Assembly (NCBI GenBank): GCA_020832555.1
Contig: JAFIEM010000005.1
Coordinates: 1-64,000, forward strand
Direction: 5' to 3'
DNA length: 64,000 bases
DNA from: Natronohydrobacter sp.
GTDB lineage: Bacteria > Pseudomonadota > Alphaproteobacteria > Rhodobacterales > Rhodobacteraceae
The notes under the pieces are model-generated. The model worked only from the letters and a program-made list of their open reading frames with translations, was not told the origin of the DNA and ran no database searches. Made by a program: the position numbers and the translations under genes. Positions 17,215 through 26,912 of the stretch are shown here, piece by piece (position 1 is the stretch's first letter; each line of letters begins with the position of its first letter).

Positions 17215-17862
17215 ATGACTTCTCGAGATTTTGAAAGACCTGACCGGATCCGGGTCCTGCTGGCAGATGATCATCGTATGGTGGTCGACATGTTCCAGCT
17301 TTTCCTGACAGACTCTGCGCATATGGACGTAGAGGTTGCCGAAAGCCTGGATGAAGCGGCGCAGATGCTGCAATCCGGTGGCAGTTTCGATGTCGTGCTG
17401 CTTGATCTGAACATGCCGGGGATGAATGGTGTCGCTGGGTTGAAACGGGCGATGCGCCTTAATGAAGGCAAACCAGTTGCCATACTTACAGGAAATGCCT
17501 CTCCGCGCATGTTGCAAGAGATCATGGCCACAGGCGCTGCCGGCATAATCCTGAAAACAACGCCACTGCGCTCGCTGGCGAACGCAATCCGTTTCATGCA
17601 GGCAGGTGAGCGCTACCTTCCGCTGGAGCTGATCCAGATGAGTCAGGCCAATTCTGGCAGCAACGGTCGGGGTGACCTGAGCGGCAAGGAAATGGACGTT
17701 CTGTCGCATCTTGCAGAGGGCTTGTCGAACAAGGAAATCGCCAACGAGCTTCAGATTGCTGAAGCGACAGTCAAAATGCATGTGACAAGCATTTGTCGCA
17801 AGATCAGCGCAAACAATCGCACGCGCGCGGTCATCGTGGCAAAGGAAATGGGCCTCGTCTGA
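17215..17862 (+). CDS. LuxR/NarL-type response regulator
   Basis: Response regulator of about 215 aa: receiver with acidic pair (LLADDH), phospho-acceptor Asp near residue 64 (VVLLDLNMPGMNG) and Lys in ILKTT, then a LuxR helix-turn-helix (LSNKEIANELQIAEATVKMHVTSICRKI) at about residues 165-200. The ATG at 17215 gives a normal length; the ribosome site is weak. It is convergent with cheA3 (31 bp gap) and has no adjacent kinase; the hybrid kinase at 53-55 kb or an unlinked one could be partner. Target genes unknown. Confidence 0.85.
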   Translation: MTSRDFERPDRIRVLLADDHRMVVDMFQLFLTDSAHMDVEVAESLDEAAQMLQSGGSFDVVLLDLNMPGMNGVAGLKRAMRLNEGKPVAILTGNASPRMLQEIMATGAAGIILKTTPLRSLANAIRFMQAGERYLPLELIQMSQANSGSNGRGDLSGKEMDVLSHLAEGLSNKEIANELQIAEATVKMHVTSICRKISANNRTRAVIVAKEMGLV

Positions 17863-17893
17863 TCGGCTCATGCGCTGCTGCAGCAAAGTCATG

Positions 17894-20800
17894 TCAGTGT
17901 CTCATCAGGTTTGCGCCTGTGTTTGATACGCAGAAACTGTCTGGCGAGAGCACCATCGCAACATCTCCACGCGACAAGAGAGCGACACCGGACACACGCC
18001 GCAAACCTGTCATCACGCCACGCAGCGGCCGCGAAAGCACGAGTTGTTGGCCCAGCAATTCATCGACTGGCAATGCGACACAATTCTCTTCCAGAGAAAG
18101 GATGACATATATCTGCTTGAGGTCCGGATTGCATTGGCAGGCAGGTGACGGCGCCCGGCCTGCGGAAATCTCCTGAACAGGGATCAGTTCTTCCTTGTTC
18201 AGACGCAACCACCAGCCTGTTCCGTCAGGACCGGAAACAGAGACCAAGGCCGCCGGGTCTGGCTGAAGGATGCTTCTGATGGCGCTGACCGGCACCACAT
18301 ATTTTGTCTGCCGCGCTTCGACGACCATGCCCTCAAGCACCACAAGATTGATGGGAACGAACAAATGAAGCCGGAACCCTCCTTCAGGCCTGCGGATCAT
18401 GCGCACACTTCCACCCTGTTGCAGGATTTCGGCCTCCATGCGAGCGACCATCTCGGGCGCAGGCGGTATGGCACCATCATCGTCAAGGATGATCGAAACC
18501 TGATCATCCTGTTTCCGAATGGCCATATGCAGGCGCCGGGGCGCCTGTACCGGCTGCGCAAGGCGTTGTTGAAGGAACGGCTGCAGGGTGTTTCGCAAAC
18601 AGTGCAGCATCGTGACATCAAGGGCTTCCTCTGAACCCGTCGTCGTTAATACGGCCTCGAAGCCATTGTTTCGCGCCTGTGTCGACACCATGGCCGCCAA
18701 TGGGCGCAGTATGGTTGCTGCAGCGCGTGTCCGCAGGTTTGCGGTCAGTTGCTGCAATTCCGACAGATGCCCGAGAATCTGGGTTCCGAGCTGCGTGATT
18801 TCGCGAAGCTGTTCGGTCAGTTGATCCCCGACAGCGCGAAGGGCTTGTCGGGCAGCGCGCATGTCATCAGGGTTCTGACGTAGAATGGTATCCAGTGTTT
18901 CCGACAGGTCTGAGTTGCTGAGATCTCCGAGCATGTTCTGAAGCATCGCCTGCCCGGCAGCAACTTCGCCAAGCTGTTCGAGAATGTCCTTTGAAACCTC
19001 CATGCTCGACTGGGGATCAGGCGCAGGGCCGCCTTCGGGCGCGTCGCGTGAACCCTCTGACTGTATCTGCGAAACTGGGGCCAGTCGTTTCAACAAAACG
19101 AGATGTCTGCCTTCAGGATCGAGAACCGCGATCGTTTCGGTCAACTCAACCTCATCGAGCGCAGAGGCGAGAAGGAAGTCAAAAATCGTTTTGTCACCCT
19201 CGAAGACCGTGACATTGGTCAAGGCCTGCACTTTTCCGGACCCGATGAGATCGAAGAGTCTTCCGGCAAGGACATCGTCCGAATTGATATCGGCGCGAAG
19301 AATATAGAAGTTCATCCCCTGATCGAGCGCAATGCTAGCTGCGCGCGTGCTTTCGGGTGACAGAACCTTGTGAAACTCCGCCGGCAGACCTAGGCGGCGT
19401 TCAATCGCTGATGCCGAGACGGTCCCTGCACCGATGAAGCCCGCATCGGCAGCTTCGCGAAACAGCTCTTCGAGGCGCTCGGTATTTGGTTCTTCGCCCT
19501 CGCGCACCGCGTCGAAGACCAAAACCAGAGTATCGGTGAACCCGCGCGCGATCTGTAGCAAGATCGCATCCGGGCGTTCCCCGCGCATATGGGTCCGGCT
19601 GAACAGATCCAGAATGGACATCGCCAGATCGGATGCGATTTCCAGTCTGAAATGACCGCAGGCATAGTGTACCAGGCGGATCAGCTGTTCCAGCTTTCGA
19701 TGATCGGCTTTTTCGGTCTTTCCAGCACGGAGTTTTTCCAGCGTCTGATCAAGATCATCGAGCGTGTCCAGAACGTGATCCGCGCTCCATTTCTGCAGCA
19801 GCTTTCTGGGACTGATAGAATCCGAGAGTGACTCGTCGGAAACCGTCGCTTCGACGCTCGCGAGTTCTTCATAAAGGCGCAGTTCGGTGTGGCGAAAGGC
19901 CACCGCATCTTCTGCCGCCGTAAGGCTGCGCACAGCCGATGCAACCCTGACATATCCTTGTTGTCCCGAGACCTTGTGCAGCGTGGAAGCTGCCTCTTCC
20001 AGGGTCGCGCGGTCTGGGGTTGTGCCCAGAGTGTATTCCAGCCCAAGGCGCGACACCGTGGCAAGGGCTTCCGAGATCTGCTGAAAGAAGTCAGGTGCCA
20101 TTTCAGGACCGACCGCGGCGATGTCAGAGCAGGAGGATGCGAGCCCCGCAATCGCCTCGATGATTTCGTCCAGATCACCGATTTGCGGTTCGGCAGGCAA
20201 GGCCGAAAGGACATCGCGCCAGAGTTCCAGTCCAAGCTGCCGTGCAGCATGGTCAAGGCGCGCGAGCGCTTTGCCGACTCCATCGATCGAGCGCGCCTGT
20301 TCTGCCGTCCGCAGCTTGGCCAAGGCTTCCTGAACCATGTCGTTGAAGATGGCCAGATAGGCCGCATCTTCCGAGAGCTTCGGACCCGAGACTTGTGGCT
20401 CACGGTTATCTGCTGACGATGGATTCTCCGCTACCGAAAGCTTCGGCTCGCTCGACGGTGTTTCCGAGATTTCGGCTGTGGCCGGATGTGTCTCGACCGC
20501 ATCGGAAGGGTCTGGGACGGGTGATGAAACCTGCAGTTCATCCTCCTCGTCAAGCGTGACAGCCTGCTCGTCAGCGTCGGTTTCTGACGCTGACGCCTCG
20601 GCGTTGTCCTTTTCTCCCAATGCTTGCGAGCAACGCGCGATCTTGTCTTTCAGGCGCTCCAGCAGTCCCTCGGTGCTTGCAGGATCAACATCAGCCCGGT
20701 TTCTGGCCGTTTCATCAAGCATCTCGCGAAACCGATCGCTGGTTTCCAGCAGCAGAGCGAGGATCTCGTCATCAAGGGTCACACCCTGATCCCGGACCAA

Positions 20801-21028
20801 GCCTATCAGATCTTCCGCCAGATGCGCCCGGCTCTCGACGGTTTCGAGGCCAAGGACACGCGAGTTGCCCTTGAAGGTGTGCACAGCACGGAACAAAGCC
20901 GCCACCAGCGCAGGCGCATCTTCTGGCGGGCAGTCCTGCAAAGACAACAGGGCTGTTTCCATTGCATCCATAGCCTGAGCGCCATCATCAGCATATAGTA
21001 CCCAGATTTCGTCCATCTCGTCCGACAT
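17894..21028 (-). CDS. cheA3: Atypical chemotaxis protein CheA3 (P1 and P5 with long central region)
   Basis: A 1044-aa CheA-like protein. P1/Hpt is N-terminal, with phosphorylatable His at about residue 50 (AVHTFKGNSRVLG). A CheW-like P5 occupies about residues 895-1035. The 800-residue middle lacks a working kinase core; a degenerate stretch at about 805-860 (MLHCLRNTLQPF, then LDDDGAIPP) looks like lost N and G1 boxes. In R. sphaeroides, CheA3 is phosphorylated by CheA4 and its central region dephosphorylates CheY6-P, and the same division of labour is expected here. The ATG at 21028 was chosen over a TTG six codons upstream. It is last in the operon after cheY6. Confidence 0.88.
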   Translation of the reverse strand: MSDEMDEIWVLYADDGAQAMDAMETALLSLQDCPPEDAPALVAALFRAVHTFKGNSRVLGLETVESRAHLAEDLIGLVRDQGVTLDDEILALLLETSDRFREMLDETARNRADVDPASTEGLLERLKDKIARCSQALGEKDNAEASASETDADEQAVTLDEEDELQVSSPVPDPSDAVETHPATAEISETPSSEPKLSVAENPSSADNREPQVSGPKLSEDAAYLAIFNDMVQEALAKLRTAEQARSIDGVGKALARLDHAARQLGLELWRDVLSALPAEPQIGDLDEIIEAIAGLASSCSDIAAVGPEMAPDFFQQISEALATVSRLGLEYTLGTTPDRATLEEAASTLHKVSGQQGYVRVASAVRSLTAAEDAVAFRHTELRLYEELASVEATVSDESLSDSISPRKLLQKWSADHVLDTLDDLDQTLEKLRAGKTEKADHRKLEQLIRLVHYACGHFRLEIASDLAMSILDLFSRTHMRGERPDAILLQIARGFTDTLVLVFDAVREGEEPNTERLEELFREAADAGFIGAGTVSASAIERRLGLPAEFHKVLSPESTRAASIALDQGMNFYILRADINSDDVLAGRLFDLIGSGKVQALTNVTVFEGDKTIFDFLLASALDEVELTETIAVLDPEGRHLVLLKRLAPVSQIQSEGSRDAPEGGPAPDPQSSMEVSKDILEQLGEVAAGQAMLQNMLGDLSNSDLSETLDTILRQNPDDMRAARQALRAVGDQLTEQLREITQLGTQILGHLSELQQLTANLRTRAAATILRPLAAMVSTQARNNGFEAVLTTTGSEEALDVTMLHCLRNTLQPFLQQRLAQPVQAPRRLHMAIRKQDDQVSIILDDDGAIPPAPEMVARMEAEILQQGGSVRMIRRPEGGFRLHLFVPINLVVLEGMVVEARQTKYVVPVSAIRSILQPDPAALVSVSGPDGTGWWLRLNKEELIPVQEISAGRAPSPACQCNPDLKQIYVILSLEENCVALPVDELLGQQLVLSRPLRGVMTGLRRVSGVALLSRGDVAMVLSPDSFCVSNTGANLMRH

Positions 21029-21062
21029 TGCACGGCTCTCCGTCAAGAAGGGGGCTGCGGGG

Positions 21063-21467
21063 TCACGCTGCCATCAGGGCGCGCATGGTCTTGGTCAGTT
21101 CGTCGCCTGTTTTTTCCTGAAGATCGTGCGAAACAGTGCCCGAAGGTTTGGCAACGACGGCATCAGCACCCAGTTCGCGCGCTTTGGCTGCATGGGGGGA
21201 GCCGGACACCACCACCGAAGAAAGCATGCAAACCTTGGCTTGCGTCTTCAGCTTCGCATGGCGCAGAAACTCCAGCCCGTCCATGACCGGCATTTCGATA
21301 TCCAACAGGATCAGGTCTACCTCGGCCCCATTGGCCAGCTTGTCCAGGGCTTCTTGTCCGTTGGCGGCCTGCGCCACGACTTTGAAATCAGGTAAGGTCT
21401 TGATAAAGCTGGCAATATAAAGCCGCATCATGGCAGCGTCATCCACAATCATCACGTTGTGAGGCAT
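21063..21467 (-). CDS. cheY6: Chemotaxis response regulator CheY6
   Basis: Single-domain receiver (134 aa) that would bind FliM and stop or slow the Fla1 motor. The phospho-acceptor Asp lies near residue 56 (LILLDIEMPVMDG), with DD in MIVDDAA and Lys in VVAKPSG. An insertion after the Lys (SGTVSHDLQEKTGDEL) before the last helix makes it longer than enteric CheY and resembles the CheY6/CheB-receiver type. It lies between tlpT and cheA3, the order of cheOp3, which is the basis for the symbol. Confidence 0.87.
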   Translation of the reverse strand: MPHNVMIVDDAAMMRLYIASFIKTLPDFKVVAQAANGQEALDKLANGAEVDLILLDIEMPVMDGLEFLRHAKLKTQAKVCMLSSVVVSGSPHAAKARELGADAVVAKPSGTVSHDLQEKTGDELTKTMRALMAA

Positions 21468-21519
21468 GGTCGTTCTCCGAAAGTTGGCGCGACCGGTGCC
21501 GCCGGTCGCGCATTTATGC

Positions 21520-23751
21520 TCAGAAGCTTGCGAAGCCCCGCTCGTCGCGGTCCAGATTTGTGCGTACCGCCGTGGCCGTGCCTGCTGTGGTCACGGCACC
21601 ATTCTGCCCGTTCGCATGGGCAGGTGTCCCTGCAACCAGCATCGCGCGCAGCTGTGCCATCATTTCAGGCGTCAGGTCATTCAGATTGAAGCCGTTTTCC
21701 TTCATCGCGGTGATCTTGCGCAGATTGAAGCGTGCAAAATCGCGGCGCATGATTTCGGTCGCCGATTGCATCTGCGCCGCACCTGCCGCCAGTTCGTCGG
21801 CCTGCTGGCTTGTGGCCAGCGCGGCCTTGGCAACCTCGCCGATGGCCTCGTTGATCTGCGTCACACCCCGCGATTGTTCGGCGCTGGCCGTGGCGATCTC
21901 ACGCACGAGGGTCTGCACTTCCTGAATGTCGCTGGAGATCTTGGTGAAGGACTCGCGCGCTTCGCCCGCGATGCGAACCCCCGATTGCACGCGCGTCGCA
22001 GCATCCTCGATCAGTTCCGATGTTTCGCGAGCCGCCTTGGCCGAGCGCCCGGCGAGATTTCGGACTTCCTGCGCCACGACAGCAAAGCCGCGCCCATGCT
22101 GGCCTGCGCGCGCCGCCTCGACTGCGGCATTAAGCGCCAGCAGGTTGGTCTGGAAGGCGATTTCGTCGATGACTTTGATGATCTTGGCGATATCCTGCGA
22201 CGAGACGCGGATACCTTCCATCGCGGCAACCATGTCGGTGATCTTCTGATTGCCCTCTGCAGCCACTTCGGCCGTGCTGCCCACCAGCTTCGCGGCGCTG
22301 TCGGCCGATGTCGCATTGGCGCGGACCTGCGCGTTGGTTTCTTCGGTCGACGAGGATACTTCGTCCACGGAAGAGGACGCGATCTGCGAGTTTGTCGCAA
22401 GTGACTGGCTGGATTTGGTGATCTCTTCGACAGTGACCGAGACCTGCTGCACCTGCTTGCTGGCAGAAGCCACAGTCTCGTTCAGCGAGATCAGCGCGGT
22501 TTCCATTCCGTCAACGATCTGACGATAGGCACCCGTGAAACCGTCGCGATTCACGGTCATATCTAGATTTCCTTCATCGAGTGCCTGACAGAAGCGACCG
22601 ATCTCTTCGGTGACTTTCTTGAACGATGCGCGGATATCCTCGATCGTGTCATTGATGAAGAAGCGCTCGCCCGAGAATCGCTCGATGGGCGCGTCGAAAT
22701 TCCCTTTCGCGAATTCACCCACACAGGCAAGGATTTTCTTCTTGGTCTCGATATGCTGCTGGACCATGGAATTGGTGCCTTTGGCAACAGAGGCAAATTC
22801 GGGCGCCATGTCTGATGTTTCGATGTAATGGCTGATGATGCCATCGGCATGAGCCTCGGACATGGCACGCGTGCGGTCGGTGAGCTTGTCCACTTCGGCC
22901 TTGACCGATTTCATCGCGCTGCGGATGGCTTCAACCGTATCATTGATGAAGAAGCGTTCGCCCGAGAACTGCTCGATGGGCGCTTCAAGATTGCCTTCGG
23001 CCAGTTCGGTCATGCAGGCGAGGATTTTCTTCTTGGTTGCGATATGGCCCGCCACCATTTCATTGGCACCTTCGGCAACTGCTCGGATATCGCCGGTGAT
23101 CTCATCAAGCGGAATGAAATGGCTGATGATCCCGTTCTTGTGCGCTTGTGCCATCGCGGAAATCTCGCGCAGCAGATTTGCGATCTGGTTCTGCTCTGCG
23201 AGGGCAGAGGTCCTGTCCTGCCATTCCACAAAGACACAGGTCATGTTGTTATTGTTGTCGAGCATGGGTGTGGCCCGGAACGCAAGCGATTTGCCGCCAA
23301 CAGTGAACTTGCCATCGTGCGGGGCGATCATGTTATCCATGATCCGGCGCTGATAGGCCGGGTTCTTGTGAAACACGTCAATCGATTTGCCGAGGACATC
23401 GCGCGCTCTGAAATGCGGCAGGTCCGTTTGGATATCGGCCTCGATGGTCTCGAACATCTTGTAGCCGGCTTCATTGACGAATCTGATAACGCACTCCGCA
23501 TCTGCGATCATGATTGGATTGGAAAGACTGTTCAAAGCGTCTGGGGTCTGGATGTCTTGCCATGTGGGTCTCGCCACAGTTTGCTGTTCTGAATTTGTCA
23601 TTATTCTCTTCCTCGCTGGTTGTGCGGTGGCTTCGGGGGTGTTTTCAGGAATGATCTGTTGAGCGATCCGGTCGAGAGGATCACTTCCCAGTCTGGTCGG
23701 TGATGATTTGCGACGAGATCTGGCAGAGGGTCTTGCGGGCTTGTCGGTCAT
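21520..23751 (-). CDS. tlpT: Cytoplasmic chemoreceptor TlpT
   Basis: Soluble methyl-accepting receptor (743 aa) without membrane segments. An Arg/Lys-rich N-terminus ([11 protein letters not shown], residues 10-20) precedes a PAS-like domain (about 72-180), two tandem 97-residue repeats (about 203-280 and 300-377, both with GERFFINDT), and the signalling hairpin ([20 protein letters not shown]). In R. sphaeroides TlpT nucleates the cytoplasmic cluster and its N-terminus acts like ParB on PpfA; the basic start here fits that role. It overlaps the ppfA stop by 4 bp. Confidence 0.88.
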   Translation of the reverse strand: MTDKPARPSARSRRKSSPTRLGSDPLDRIAQQIIPENTPEATAQPARKRIMTNSEQQTVARPTWQDIQTPDALNSLSNPIMIADAECVIRFVNEAGYKMFETIEADIQTDLPHFRARDVLGKSIDVFHKNPAYQRRIMDNMIAPHDGKFTVGGKSLAFRATPMLDNNNNMTCVFVEWQDRTSALAEQNQIANLLREISAMAQAHKNGIISHFIPLDEITGDIRAVAEGANEMVAGHIATKKKILACMTELAEGNLEAPIEQFSGERFFINDTVEAIRSAMKSVKAEVDKLTDRTRAMSEAHADGIISHYIETSDMAPEFASVAKGTNSMVQQHIETKKKILACVGEFAKGNFDAPIERFSGERFFINDTIEDIRASFKKVTEEIGRFCQALDEGNLDMTVNRDGFTGAYRQIVDGMETALISLNETVASASKQVQQVSVTVEEITKSSQSLATNSQIASSSVDEVSSSTEETNAQVRANATSADSAAKLVGSTAEVAAEGNQKITDMVAAMEGIRVSSQDIAKIIKVIDEIAFQTNLLALNAAVEAARAGQHGRGFAVVAQEVRNLAGRSAKAARETSELIEDAATRVQSGVRIAGEARESFTKISSDIQEVQTLVREIATASAEQSRGVTQINEAIGEVAKAALATSQQADELAAGAAQMQSATEIMRRDFARFNLRKITAMKENGFNLNDLTPEMMAQLRAMLVAGTPAHANGQNGAVTTAGTATAVRTNLDRDERGFASF

Positions 23752-24476
23752 GCGACGCTCCTCTCCGGCTCAGGTGGGGGCGACCCTGCCAGAAGGCGGG
23801 CAAGGGCAAGAAACTCGGACGCGCAAGCGCCTTCGGGGGCATGGGCGATGATGCTGCGCCCGAAACCGGCAGATTCAGAAATACGCACCGAATTGCTGAT
23901 GGTGACAGGCAAGAGCTGCGTGCTGCCGAAACGCTCCATCAGCCGCGCCTGCACATCGCGGTGCAGGTTCAGCCTTGCAGAATGACGGCACAGCAGGAAG
24001 CGCAGCTTGTCGAGTGCAAGCCCATGTTCGGCAAATCGTTCGCACAGCCGCGCGACCCCGGACAGGCCCAGAAAATCGGGTTCGAGCGGGCAAAGCACCA
24101 GATCTGCCCAGCCGCATAATGTCACTGTCAGGTCAGACCAGCCCGGTGCCGTATCAACGATCACCCAGTCTGCGCCGACCGGCATGACTGGTCCGATTGA
24201 TGAAGGTGCAACCTGCGCACCGCCCCGCAGCAGACGCAGACCCGGCTCGCCCTTGACCTGCGCGGCATGCACGACCTTGCCCGACAGCCAGTCCGCGACG
24301 TCTGCGCCAGACGAAGGCTCAATCTCGGGCAGCATCTGCGTCAGATGTGCTTGCGGATCGAGATCAGCCAGCACGACCGAACGCGCGAGGGACTGATGGA
24401 GCAGCGCACTTGCGAGATTGCGCGCCGTCGTGGTCTTGCCGACGCCCCCTTTCTGGTTTTGCACGACGATCCGCAT
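23748..24476 (-). CDS. ppfA: ParA-like chemotaxis cluster-positioning ATPase PpfA
   Basis: ParA/MinD-family ATPase (242 aa) with deviant Walker [16 protein letters not shown] at the N-terminus, Walker A' [11 protein letters not shown] and Walker B VIVDTAPG. In R. sphaeroides the homologue (Slp/PpfA) uses nonspecific DNA binding to segregate the cytoplasmic chemoreceptor cluster, and it too lies between cheW4 and tlpT. The ATG at 24476 shares a base with the cheW stop (TGATG), and it overlaps tlpT, so cluster positioning and receptor are co-translated. Confidence 0.88.
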   Translation of the reverse strand: MRIVVQNQKGGVGKTTTARNLASALLHQSLARSVVLADLDPQAHLTQMLPEIEPSSGADVADWLSGKVVHAAQVKGEPGLRLLRGGAQVAPSSIGPVMPVGADWVIVDTAPGWSDLTVTLCGWADLVLCPLEPDFLGLSGVARLCERFAEHGLALDKLRFLLCRHSARLNLHRDVQARLMERFGSTQLLPVTISNSVRISESAGFGRSIIAHAPEGACASEFLALARLLAGSPPPEPERSVA

Positions 24477-25000
24477 CACACTTCGCCTTTTTCCTGCATA
24501 AGGCGGATTTCATCATCAGAAAGCAGAATTGCCGGGTTCAGCAGGATGATCACGCTGTCTTCAAGACGACCAAGCCCGGCGATCACCTGGCGCTTGCCGC
24601 CTTTGCCCAGTTGGGCATGCCGGTCAATGTGTGTATCGGGGATTTCGCGCACCTCGCGCACCCCGTCCACGATCAGGCCGATCAGTGCGTCCTCGACTTC
24701 CATGACAATGATCACGGTCCGGTCATCATAGTCGCGCGCTGGCATATCGAACCGCAGGCGGATATCCATCAGCGGGATCACCTTGCCGCGCAGATTGATC
24801 ACACCTTTCAGAAAGTCGGGCAGATCGGGGATCGGCATGATGCGTTGCATCCCCACGATCTCGATGACATCCGAAATGGCCACACCATATTCCTCGGACC
24901 CGATATCAAAGGTCAGAAACATATTGGCCAGACTGTCTGCCTGCGCGTCGTCCACGAGTTTGACAGCCTGCGCCTGCGCGTCGAGTGCGAGCGATGTCAT
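24476..25000 (-). CDS. cheW4: Chemotaxis adaptor CheW4
   Basis: CheW adaptor (174 aa) linking receptors to CheA. A CheW fold begins at FLTFDIGSEEYGVAISDVIEIV, followed by the conserved PDLPDFLKGVINLRGKVIPLMDIR, which forms the receptor/CheA interface. It overlaps cheB by 4 bp and ppfA by one base. Numbering follows cheOp3 synteny. Confidence 0.92.
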   Translation of the reverse strand: MTSLALDAQAQAVKLVDDAQADSLANMFLTFDIGSEEYGVAISDVIEIVGMQRIMPIPDLPDFLKGVINLRGKVIPLMDIRLRFDMPARDYDDRTVIIVMEVEDALIGLIVDGVREVREIPDTHIDRHAQLGKGGKRQVIAGLGRLEDSVIILLNPAILLSDDEIRLMQEKGEV

Positions 25001-26088
25001 AAGCGGTTTCCTTTTTCTATGTGATGGAGCGGCAAGCGCGCCGCGGGAGGGTCCAGAAGAGCAGCGGCGATATATGCCAGTGGAAGGATCTGTTCGGCTG
25101 CGTCGATCTGTACGGCATGTCCCGGCATGCCCCAGACAACTGAACTGTTTTCATCCTGTGCGATCGTGCGACCGCCCGCGCGGCGTATCTGCAACAGACC
25201 TTCTGCCCCATCCTTGCCCATTCCCGTCAGCAAGGCGGCTGCACAATTCATGCCAACTGGCCGTACTGCGCTGCGAAACAGTACATCGACTGACGGAACC
25301 GAAAAGCACACAGGCGGGCCTTCCTGTAATGCAACCCGCACACAGGGCCTTTGTCCCTGCAAGGTCAGGTGACGCTTGCCACCGGGTGCGATCAGCGCAG
25401 TCCCTGTCGTCAGCATCTCGCCATCCTGGGCTTCGCGCACGGAAATGGCGCAGTTCGCATTCAGGCGCCGTGCGAATTGTGCCGTGAATCCTTCGGGCAT
25501 GTGTTGAACGATCACGATCGGCGGCGCATCGCTGGGCATGAGTGGAAGAAGCTCCGAGAGGGCCTGCACGCCACCGGTCGACGCCCCCAGAAGAATGTAG
25601 TGATCATAGGGCCTTGGCCTGAACGGCAGGTTTCGTCGCAGGTTCCGTTGCTGCCGACCGATGACCGGTTTCGAAAAAGCCGCACTGCGCACGCGACCGC
25701 AGATATCCGCCATGATCTGTGGCAGGCCCTGAGCAACTCCCAGCGACGGCTTGGCAATGACATCGACAGCGCCCGCTTCAAGCGCGCGCAAGGTGACATC
25801 TGCCCCTTCCTGGGTGACGCCGGAAATGACGACCGTAGGGATCGGGCGCAGAGGCATCAGTCTTTGAAGGAACGTCACGCCATCGATATGTGGCATTTCA
25901 ATATCGAGCGTCAGCACATCGGGATTAAGTTCCTGCACCATGCTCAGGGCCATTTCGCCATCCGAGGCAGTGCCAACGACTTCGATGCCCGGATCGCTGC
26001 CAAGCCCAAGCGAAAGCACTTTTCGGATCATGGCGGAATCGTCGATGATCAGCACCCGAACGGGTTTCTTCAGGGCAGGATGCGCCAT
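24997..26088 (-). CDS. cheB2: Chemotaxis methylesterase CheB2
   Basis: Receptor glutamate methylesterase/deamidase (363 aa). The receiver domain has Asp near residue 62 (LTLDIEMPHIDG) and is joined by a basic linker (about 135-165) to the catalytic domain with the Ser motif GASTGGVQAL, His in QHMPEGFT and Asp in GMGKDGAEGL, so the catalytic triad is complete. One-base overlap with cheR (TGATG) and 4 bp with cheW. Confidence 0.94.
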   Translation of the reverse strand: MAHPALKKPVRVLIIDDSAMIRKVLSLGLGSDPGIEVVGTASDGEMALSMVQELNPDVLTLDIEMPHIDGVTFLQRLMPLRPIPTVVISGVTQEGADVTLRALEAGAVDVIAKPSLGVAQGLPQIMADICGRVRSAAFSKPVIGRQQRNLRRNLPFRPRPYDHYILLGASTGGVQALSELLPLMPSDAPPIVIVQHMPEGFTAQFARRLNANCAISVREAQDGEMLTTGTALIAPGGKRHLTLQGQRPCVRVALQEGPPVCFSVPSVDVLFRSAVRPVGMNCAAALLTGMGKDGAEGLLQIRRAGGRTIAQDENSSVVWGMPGHAVQIDAAEQILPLAYIAAALLDPPAARLPLHHIEKGNRL

Positions 26089-26912
26089 CAGTTCACGCTT
26101 TCGGATTTGCGGGAAATCCCGCTTGTCAGGGGCCGCCAGCGCGAGGACAGCTCCCTGACATTTTCGGTAACGCTGGTGAAAAGGAAGCCACCTTCCTCGG
26201 TTGCATCTGCGATGGCCTCAACCACCGCGATCTGATCTGCGGGCGTGAAGTAATAAAGCACGTTGCGACAGAAAACGGCCTGAAATGGGCGCTGGAACGG
26301 GTATGGCGCTTTCTTGAGGTTCAGGCGCCGGAATGTGCACGCAGCGCGGATTTCGTCATTCACGCGGAACTGATCGATCCCGACCGGGTGCATGTAGCGC
26401 CGCACGATCTCGGACGGTACCTGTTGAAGCTGGCGTAGTGGAAAAACCCCGCTCTCGGCGGCTTCAATGACCGGTGCGCTGATGTCCGTACCCAGGATAT
26501 GCGCGCGACGCAGCGTATCGATCCCAAGCGTTTCGGCGATCATGATGGCAAGGGTGTAAACTTCATCGCCTGTCGAGCAGGCTGCGCTCCATAGCCTGAT
26601 CTCGGAGCGATCTGCGAGACGCGGCAGAACCTCTGAGCGGAAATAGCCAAGGACCTCTTTCTCCCGAAAGAAGAACGTATGATTGGTCGAGGCGGCGTGC
26701 ATGATCGCAAGCTGCACATCCTGCGCATCGGAACGCTGCAGAGCTTCAGCCAGTTCGGAAAGGGTGGTCATACCCAGTTTGCGTTGCGCCCGGCTCAGGC
26801 GTTGTTCCAGCAAGGCACGCTTCTGCGGCGGATAATGAATCGCGCAGGTTCGCTCCAGCCAGACGCGGATTTTCTCGAAGCCATTGGTCTCGGACAGGGC
26901 GAAATCTATCAC
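26088..26912 (-). CDS. cheR3: Chemoreceptor methyltransferase CheR3
   Basis: SAM-dependent glutamate methyltransferase (274 aa). The N-terminal helical domain holds the RLSRAQRKLG motif; the catalytic domain has SAACSTGDEVYTLAI (SAM-binding), GTDIS and VFCRNVLYYF. The GTG at 26912 forms a GTGA overlap with the cheA4 stop and gives a normal length, and is preferred to an upstream TTG. Substrates likely include the cytoplasmic receptor TlpT encoded four genes on. Confidence 0.92.
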   Translation of the reverse strand: MIDFALSETNGFEKIRVWLERTCAIHYPPQKRALLEQRLSRAQRKLGMTTLSELAEALQRSDAQDVQLAIMHAASTNHTFFFREKEVLGYFRSEVLPRLADRSEIRLWSAACSTGDEVYTLAIMIAETLGIDTLRRAHILGTDISAPVIEAAESGVFPLRQLQQVPSEIVRRYMHPVGIDQFRVNDEIRAACTFRRLNLKKAPYPFQRPFQAVFCRNVLYYFTPADQIAVVEAIADATEEGGFLFTSVTENVRELSSRWRPLTSGISRKSESVN

